Notes under the pieces: model-generated
What the model saw: the letters and a program-made list of their open reading frames with translations, nothing else
Database searches by the model: none
Told to the model about the DNA's origin: nothing
Program-made: the position numbers and the translations under genes
Part shown: positions 58,816 to 64,000 of the stretch, one piece after another
Layout: each line of letters starts with the position of its first letter
How positions within the stretch are numbered: the stretch's first letter is position 1
Source of the DNA: Sciurus carolinensis
Lineage: Eukaryota; Chordata; Mammalia; Rodentia; Sciuridae
Direction of reading: 5' to 3'
DNA length: 64,000 bases
NCBI RefSeq assembly: GCF_902686445.1
Contig: NC_062226.1
Span: forward strand, 11,442,001-11,506,000

Positions 58816-59219
58816 AAGGAGAAAGAAAAAAAAGAATACATTTCAATTTTTAGGATATGGAAATAACAATTTGGCAGGCTCAAAGTTTCACCTATTTTCT
58901 TTGAGGAGGTGATAGGAAAATACACTTCATAAGATAAACGTTTGTTTTGGCAGCTGAAAGTAACTGGATCACTCAGTAGGAACGAGGTTTATCAAAACAC
59001 TAAGTAATGGGGTGGGGGTGGGGAATCACACAATAAGACGCCTTTTCTCTGGCTTCCATGAACAGAAGCAGGAATACATGAGCATCACAAGCTCTGGATA
59101 AGATCACCCCTTCCCTAGCGCCAAGAGGTACCCCAGAACTTGGTGGGTAATAGTCTACAGATTCACAACTCTGTAGTAAGATGCTGAGGACTAATTTTGT
59201 TTTGTTTTTAATACCTACT

Positions 59220-59540
59220 TACATCAGTTACCACAAGTAGTCTCCTACTTTTGACTTTTTTTATCCTTTAGTCTATAATTCCAATTCCCACAGACAAAAA
59301 AACATAAACTTCCTACTCCAAACACTGCACTGATATCCCCCTTGCTACCATTCTCCATAGAATCTCTCACCATTTGACATACTGTAATCACATTTGAACA
59401 TTTTAATCACTGACACAGCATGTAAGCTAGAACCTAAGCTCCATTTTCATGTTTCATTACCCTCTGTATATTTAGCACCTGCAACAATGCCTGGTACATA
59501 GTAGGTACTCAAGTATTTATTAAAAAAATTGAATTGCAAA
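59220..59540 (+). repeat. L2 LINE fragment (3' end)
   Basis: CACCATTTGACATACTGTAA, then GCACCTGCAACAATGCCTGG and ACATAGTAGGTACTCAAGTA, the L2 terminus. Confidence 0.75.
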
Positions 59541-59682
59541 TAAAGTTGGAAATAGAAAGAGCCACCCAATGAAAAGGTAAGAACGACTTTCATAAACTGA
59601 CAATAAAAATAGCAGTTTTAAATGTGGTGATGAAGCAAATAATTAGGAGTTAGGAAAAACACAAGTTAGAATACTGGTTCTA

Positions 59683-59798
59683 GGGTCTGGGGATGTATCT
59701 CAGTAGTAAAGCACATGCTAATAGCATGAGAGCCCCAGCACCTCCCTACTAGTGGCCCCCCCCAAAAAAAAAAAAGAAAAAGAAAAAGAAAAGAAAGA
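59683..59798 (+). repeat. ID SINE, diverged
   Basis: GGGTCTGGGGATGTATCTCA, AGTAAAGCACATGCTAATAG, then an A-rich (AAAAG)n tail. Confidence 0.75.
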
Positions 59799-60149
59799 TT
59801 ACTGGTTCCACTACTAATACCATGAGTAGGGTCACCCTGAGTCTCAGTTTCCGTAAGAGAAAATGTTTTACTATCTCATAAAGCTATTATAAAAATTACT
59901 AAGGACTATACGTATGAAAACAATAGAGAACATTGTAAGCATTTAATAGTTACAGCTTTTCAAAAACTGACTTCCAATTCAAAAATATAAGCCATTAACT
60001 GATTTAAGGAATCCACTTTAGTACCATTACTGGGGCAAACATCTGGATTTCCTAACTTCATAATCTAATTTGTTTTCATCTAAATAAACATAAAGAAATA
60101 TGCAACATAAAAATGCCTTATTTTTCTATAATACAAAAGAATAAGATGT

Positions 60150-60780
60150 GCACATCACCTCACTTTCTCATCCCAACAATTCTGTAAAGCTGAGAAAGTA
60201 TTATTGTTTTTTTTTTAATTTATTTTTATTGTAAACAAATGTTGTTTCTTTGTACATGGAGTGACAGCATACCATTTGCATAATCATACATTCACATAGG
60301 GCAATAAGGTTGATTCACTGTTATTTTTTCCTTCCCCCCACCCCTCCCACCCCTCTTTTCCCTCTATACAGTCCCTCCTTCCTCCATTCTTGTCCCCCTC
60401 CCATCTCCCATTATGTGTCATCATCCACTTATAAGTGAGATCATTTGTCTTTTGGATTTTTGAGATTGGCTTATCTCACTTAGCATGATAATTCTCCAAT
60501 TTCATCCATTTGCCTGCAAATGCCACAATTTTATTATTCTTTATAGCTGAGTAATATTCCATTGTGTATATATACCACAGTTTCTTTATCCATTCATCAA
60601 TTGAAGGACATCTAGGTTGGTTCCACAGTCTGGCTATTGTGAATTAAGCAGCTATGAACATTGTTGTGGCTGTATCTCTGTAGTATCCTGATTTTAAGTC
60701 CTTTGGGAATAGGCCCAGGAGTGGGATAGCAGTATTATTGTTTTAGGTAAGATGAAACACATATGAATGTCTGGCAGGCA
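60150..60780 (+). repeat. MIR fragment split by an L1
   Basis: CTCATCCCAACAATTCTGTA before and AGTATTATTGTTTTAGGTAA after the L1 together read as a MIR core. Confidence 0.5.
60211..60730 (-). mobile_element. L1, 5'-truncated, antisense (about 520 bases)
   Basis: T-rich start, then the reversed L1 3' end (TGTAAACAAATGTTGTTTCT), C-rich reversed 3'UTR, and the reversed end of ORF2 (CATTTGCCTGCAAATGCCAC; GGCCCAGGAGTGGGATAGC). AGTATTATTGTTTT flanks it at 60197-60210 and 60731-60744. Same orientation as RABGAP1. Confidence 0.92.
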
Positions 60781-60950
60781 CTCATAGTTTGTCTCCTCAT
60801 GTTGTTTCCAAGAGGGCCATGTTGGCAAGTGTAAGTTCAAAGATGTTTCCTTCTCTACAATTCCTTTAATAGAGTCACTTGAGATGACAAGTAATTTTGT
60901 TCACTTGTGCAGCCTCCTGAATTACACCTAAAGTTCAATTGTGCCTTTTT

Positions 60951-61058
60951 TTTGTGTGTGTGTGTGTGTGTTTGTGTGTGTGGTGCTGGGGGTTGAACTC
61001 AGGGCCTTGATGCATGCAAGGTAAGCACTCTACCAACTGAGCTATATCCCTAGTCCCA
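60951..61058 (-). repeat. ID SINE with (TG)n microsatellite tail
   Basis: GTGCTGGGGGTTGAACTCAG to CCAACTGAGCTATATCCCTA. On the left, where the A tail should end, a (TG)n tract of about 30 bases occurs (60953-60982). Confidence 0.92.
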
Positions 61059-61309
61059 CATGAGTATTTTTGTTTCTATGCACAATCAAGTTTCTCATAT
61101 ATGCCAGACATTAGGAGTGGTCTCAAGGTGAGAAATAAAAAGTACTACTTACCTTTGCTAGGTTTACAGTGGTAGAGAAAATAGCCTAGTGACAAGTAGT
61201 TATAATACAGTACAGTGCTCAGTACAGCAGAGATACCAGAAGGGTGTCATGAGAACACACAGCAGGGCTCCACTGTATGTGCCCCATTGTCATCTCAAAA
61301 CCAATTTCA

Positions 61310-61476
61310 GAGCTGGGCTGTGGCACACACCTATAATCCCACAGGCTCCTGAGGCTAAGGCAGAAGGATGACAGGTTCAAGGTCAGTCTGGGCAACTTAA
61401 CAAAACTGTCTCAAGAAAAACACAGGGGACCTGGAATGTAGCTCAACACCCAGTACATAAAAAGCAAAAAAACATG
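61310..61476 (+). repeat. Composite B1-ID SINE, with target-site duplication
   Basis: AGCTGGGCTGTGGCACACAC start, TGTCTCAAGAAAAACACAGG linker, CTGGAATGTAGCTCAACACC end with a deletion. AAAACCAATTTCA is duplicated at 61297-61309 and 61477-61489. Confidence 0.92.
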
Positions 61477-61539
61477 AAAACCAATTTCACATACCCAAAA
61501 CCAAACCATGTAAACTTTACGTGTCACAGAAGCATATTA

Positions 61540-62360
61540 TTCCTTTCTATCCTGAATAACCACAGATCCAAAACAAACTTTTGACTCCTCTTCTTAATCT
61601 CCCTTAGAATTCTAATGGATTTTTTTCTAAAACAGACCCCAATCTTTCACTTTTTGCCATCCCTCATGTCACTGACCTCTTCCTTCTTTTAGTTATGACA
61701 AGAATCTCCCTTTCTAGACTCTTAGTCATTGATTTATCTAGTTTCCATCATTACATAATTTCTAAAACTTAAACTATGAGCCTACATCCTAACCCTCCCT
61801 ACTGTCCTCAAAACCTTTTATTATTCCTGACTGAAAACAGAATTAAATCCAAACTTTCATCATTTAGTTTTCAAAATCTGGAGTCAACCTATCATTCTAG
61901 TTTTATCTTCTCTATTGAAACTTACTAGACAAACCATCAAATATTTCACTCATTTTTATGCTTTCAAGCCTTTGAATGGTTTGCTTCCTAATTGAGGAAT
62001 GTATCTTTGTTTCCCCAATTAGTTTTTTTCTCCCCCAAAAGCAATACAATCAAGTAGTACCTTTCTTCTTCCTCTTCTGCAGTGTTCATTATTTCTTGCA
62101 TATGCTCCTAACGGTTTTTTTTTTTTTTATTTCAAGTTCTATTACAAGAACTGCAGCATTCACCACACAGTAAAGCACGGTTACATCTCTCTTTCACTCT
62201 ACTATACTGAATGATCCATTAATTCCAGAAAAACTGCCAAGTACAAACCACCATACAAATGCTGGGAACACGGGCACACAGTACACCAGAATTAATTGTG
62301 GATTATCTTCATATCCTTACTTACTGGTAATGCTCAATAAATTTGGTTGGTTGATACATA
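61540..62360 (+). repeat. L2 LINE fragment
   Basis: GCCATCCCTCATGTCACTGA, CTGAAAACAGAATTAAATCC, then ACTGGTAATGCTCAATAAAT near the end follow L2 order. Confidence 0.6.
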
Positions 62361-62478
62361 GCTGAGGACCAAAAATATTTAGGAAAAAAAGTGGCATCCA
62401 TACCAAACGTATGCAGGATTTTTCTTGTCTTTTTTCCCCAAACAACACAGTGTAACTATTGAGCCAGCATTCATAGAA

Positions 62479-62679
62479 GTCAGGTGTCATGGCACATGCC
62501 TGTAATTCCAGCAACCCAGGAGTCTGAGGCAGGAGGATCTCAAATTGGAAGACAGCCTCAGCAGTTTAGCGAGGACCTGTCTCAAAATAAAAAATATGTA
62601 TGTTTGGGGATGTGGTGCAGTGGTAAAGCACCTCTCGGTTCAATCCCCAGTACCAAAAAAAAAAAAAAAAAAAAAAAAA
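62479..62679 (+). repeat. Composite B1-ID SINE
   Basis: GTCAGGTGTCATGGCACATG start, CTGTCTCAAAATAAAAAATA linker, GGGGATGTGGTGCAGTGGTA second half, A tail of about 24. Confidence 0.9.
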
Positions 62680-63065
62680 GGCACCTGTATTATATTAGGT
62701 ATTCAAAGTAATCTTGCAGTGCATGGCAGGATGTGCAAGGATGTCTATAAGTTATACGCAAATAATATGCCACTCTTGTATAGAGGAACCAATCCCCATA
62801 GATACTGAGGGAAGACCACATCAGTATGCTAGTAGGATCTACGTAATCTAAGACAAATGACAAATATGTTATACAACATGCAAGTGATTGGGTATATGGA
62901 TTTGGATCATGATTAGAATGAAGAGATTCAAAGAGAACCACTCTTGAGGATGCCTGCTTGACTTTTTGTCAAGACTCCAATTGTCATAGTCAAAAAACAG
63001 TTAAATAACACTCAGTCCAAAACATACCTTGGACTTCCTTTGGACCAAACACCTTCATTGCAGAG

Positions 63066-63155
63066 GTAGGGATCTGGTTCAGTAGTAAAGCACCTGCCTA
63101 CCCTGTGAAGGGACCTGGGTTTGATTGCTAGTACCGCAATAAGGAAACAATAAAA
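63066..63155 (+). repeat. ID SINE, diverged
   Basis: TAGGGATCTGGTTCAGTAGT, GCACCTGCCTACCCTGTGAA, GGGTTTGATTGCTAGTACCG. Confidence 0.75.
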
Positions 63156-63334
63156 AAAGAGTAAAGACAACCAAACACTCTTAACCAAACACTTCCTTCC
63201 CAAACCCCATCATTTATGTTGCTCTCCCAGTAAATTAGAATAGCTTTATGGAATCTTTAGGGGGATGCTTAAATCACCTTGCTGAATCTAAAAAGGAAAA
63301 CAATAATTATCAAGTGCGAATTATACTAAAAAGT

Positions 63335-63490
63335 TTTACATGCATTATTACTAATCTTCACACTAACCTTGCCCAATGGGTATTAAACTTCATGACAGAC
63401 AAACTGAGATTTAGATAGGTTGGGTAACACAGAGCTAACATGATCCTAACTGAAAATATATAACAATTATGCATTAACTCTTGGACAGGT
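63335..63490 (+). repeat. MIR fragment
   Basis: CACTAACCTTGCCCAATGGG, then GACAAACTGAGATTTAGATA and GGTTGGGTAACACAGAGCTA match MIR. Confidence 0.55.
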
Positions 63491-63537
63491 ACAAACCCCT
63501 AAATCTGGCAGCACAGCCATAGAATTAATATTTCTTG

Positions 63538-63618
63538 GGCTAGGAATGTAGCAGAGTGGTAAAGCATTTGCCTAGCATGTACGAAGCCCTGGGTTCAACC
63601 ACAGCAACACACACAAGT
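63538..63618 (+). repeat. ID SINE
   Basis: GGGCTAGGAATGTAGCAGAG, GCATTTGCCTAGCATGTACG, GGGTTCAACCACAGCAACAC. Confidence 0.85.
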
Positions 63619-63952
63619 CTTAAAGCCACATAATACATACTATTTAATGCCACGCACAAACTTAAATACAGGCTTACGGTTCTATTTTACCCTACAGTGA
63701 TCAGAAAATAGGATACAGTGGGAATCAGGTCTTACAGAACTCTCTACTGAGAGAAGAACGATCTTCAAGAAATTCTCACTGATGACTATCTCAAAATATT
63801 ATGGCTGACTTGAAAAGAGAAGGGACACTTCTAGGCCAAATTCTATAAACAAGTTCATGACTTACACACTTCCATTCTTGGAAGAGAAATAAGGCTGATA
63901 GAGCCAAATAAGTGGTTACAATATAAGTGTAAATATCCATTCCCCCAAAATA

Positions 63953-63996
63953 TATGTGTGCGTGTATGTGTGTGTGTGTATGTAATATATATATAT
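63953..63996. repeat. (TG)n/(TA)n simple repeat
   Basis: TGTGTGCGTGTATGTGTGTG continuing into ATATATATAT at the window's right edge. Confidence 0.9.
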
Positions 63997-64000
63997 TCGG

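Larger units (their letters stand above)
56451..64000 (-). other. RABGAP1: RABGAP1 intron 1 (5' part lies outside the window)
   Basis: Begins with the acceptor of exon 2. It contains L2 fragments, a young L1, MIR pieces and several SINEs. No CpG island, first exon or promoter is visible up to 64000, so exon 1 must lie further right. Confidence 0.8.

Noticed and set aside
1..64000. CRISPR array, phage, operon or other prokaryotic system
   Set aside because: No regularly spaced direct repeats or dense coding. Introns, SINEs and LINEs show a mammalian nuclear locus.
56451..64000. RABGAP1 promoter or first exon in the right end of the window
   Set aside because: No CpG-rich segment and no exon with a plausible donor was found; the sequence is AT-rich and repeat-filled.

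Overview
The window is mammalian nuclear DNA holding the first half of one protein-coding gene, RABGAP1 (Rab GTPase-activating protein 1, also called GAPCenA or TBC1D11), on the minus strand. Eleven coding exons between 56450 and 3353 join into one uninterrupted frame of 547 complete codons plus two bases of codon 548 (1643 coding bases). Every junction is GT-AG with matching phase. The frame runs from the initiator ATG through the PTB/PID domain and the kinesin-like (DUF3694) domain to the linker just before the TBC catalytic domain. The TBC exons lie beyond the left edge. The first, non-coding exon and the promoter lie beyond the right edge; no CpG-rich stretch is visible here.

The interspersed repeats point to a rodent of the squirrel type (Sciuridae or a close relative). 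There are dozens of tRNA-derived ID elements with a recognisable A box (TAGCTCAGTTGGTAGA) and B box (GGTTCGATCCC). There are also many composite B1-plus-ID SINEs, a B1-like half joined by an A-rich linker to an ID half, in both orientations. Several young 5'-truncated L1s share a 3' end of the form TGTCATGTATAA. This assignment rests on repeat recognition and was not checked against a genome.

Layout, left to right: end of intron 12 (1-3352); exon 12; intron 11; exon 11 (6965-7139); the 12-kb intron 10, with old L1 and Tigger fragments, a 1-kb young L1 and an L2; the compact exon cluster 10 to 3 (19139-29233), which encodes most of the N-terminal half; the 27-kb intron 2; exon 2 with the start codon (56251-56450); and part of intron 1.

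Intron 2 carries a layered transposon record. It holds a 2.5-kb antisense L1, and a large, very old antisense L1 (about 44.8-54.4 kb) split by a Tigger1-type DNA transposon that was in turn hit by three ID SINEs. Next to it is a MaLR-type solo LTR that landed inside a composite SINE.

No other gene, functional RNA gene, CRISPR array or unknown multi-gene system is visible. The remaining open reading frames are short and sit in transposon debris or intronic sequence. The items most worth a second look are the donor-like sequence recreated at the exon 5/6 splice junction, a near-consensus CTCF motif in intron 6, and the nested insertions.
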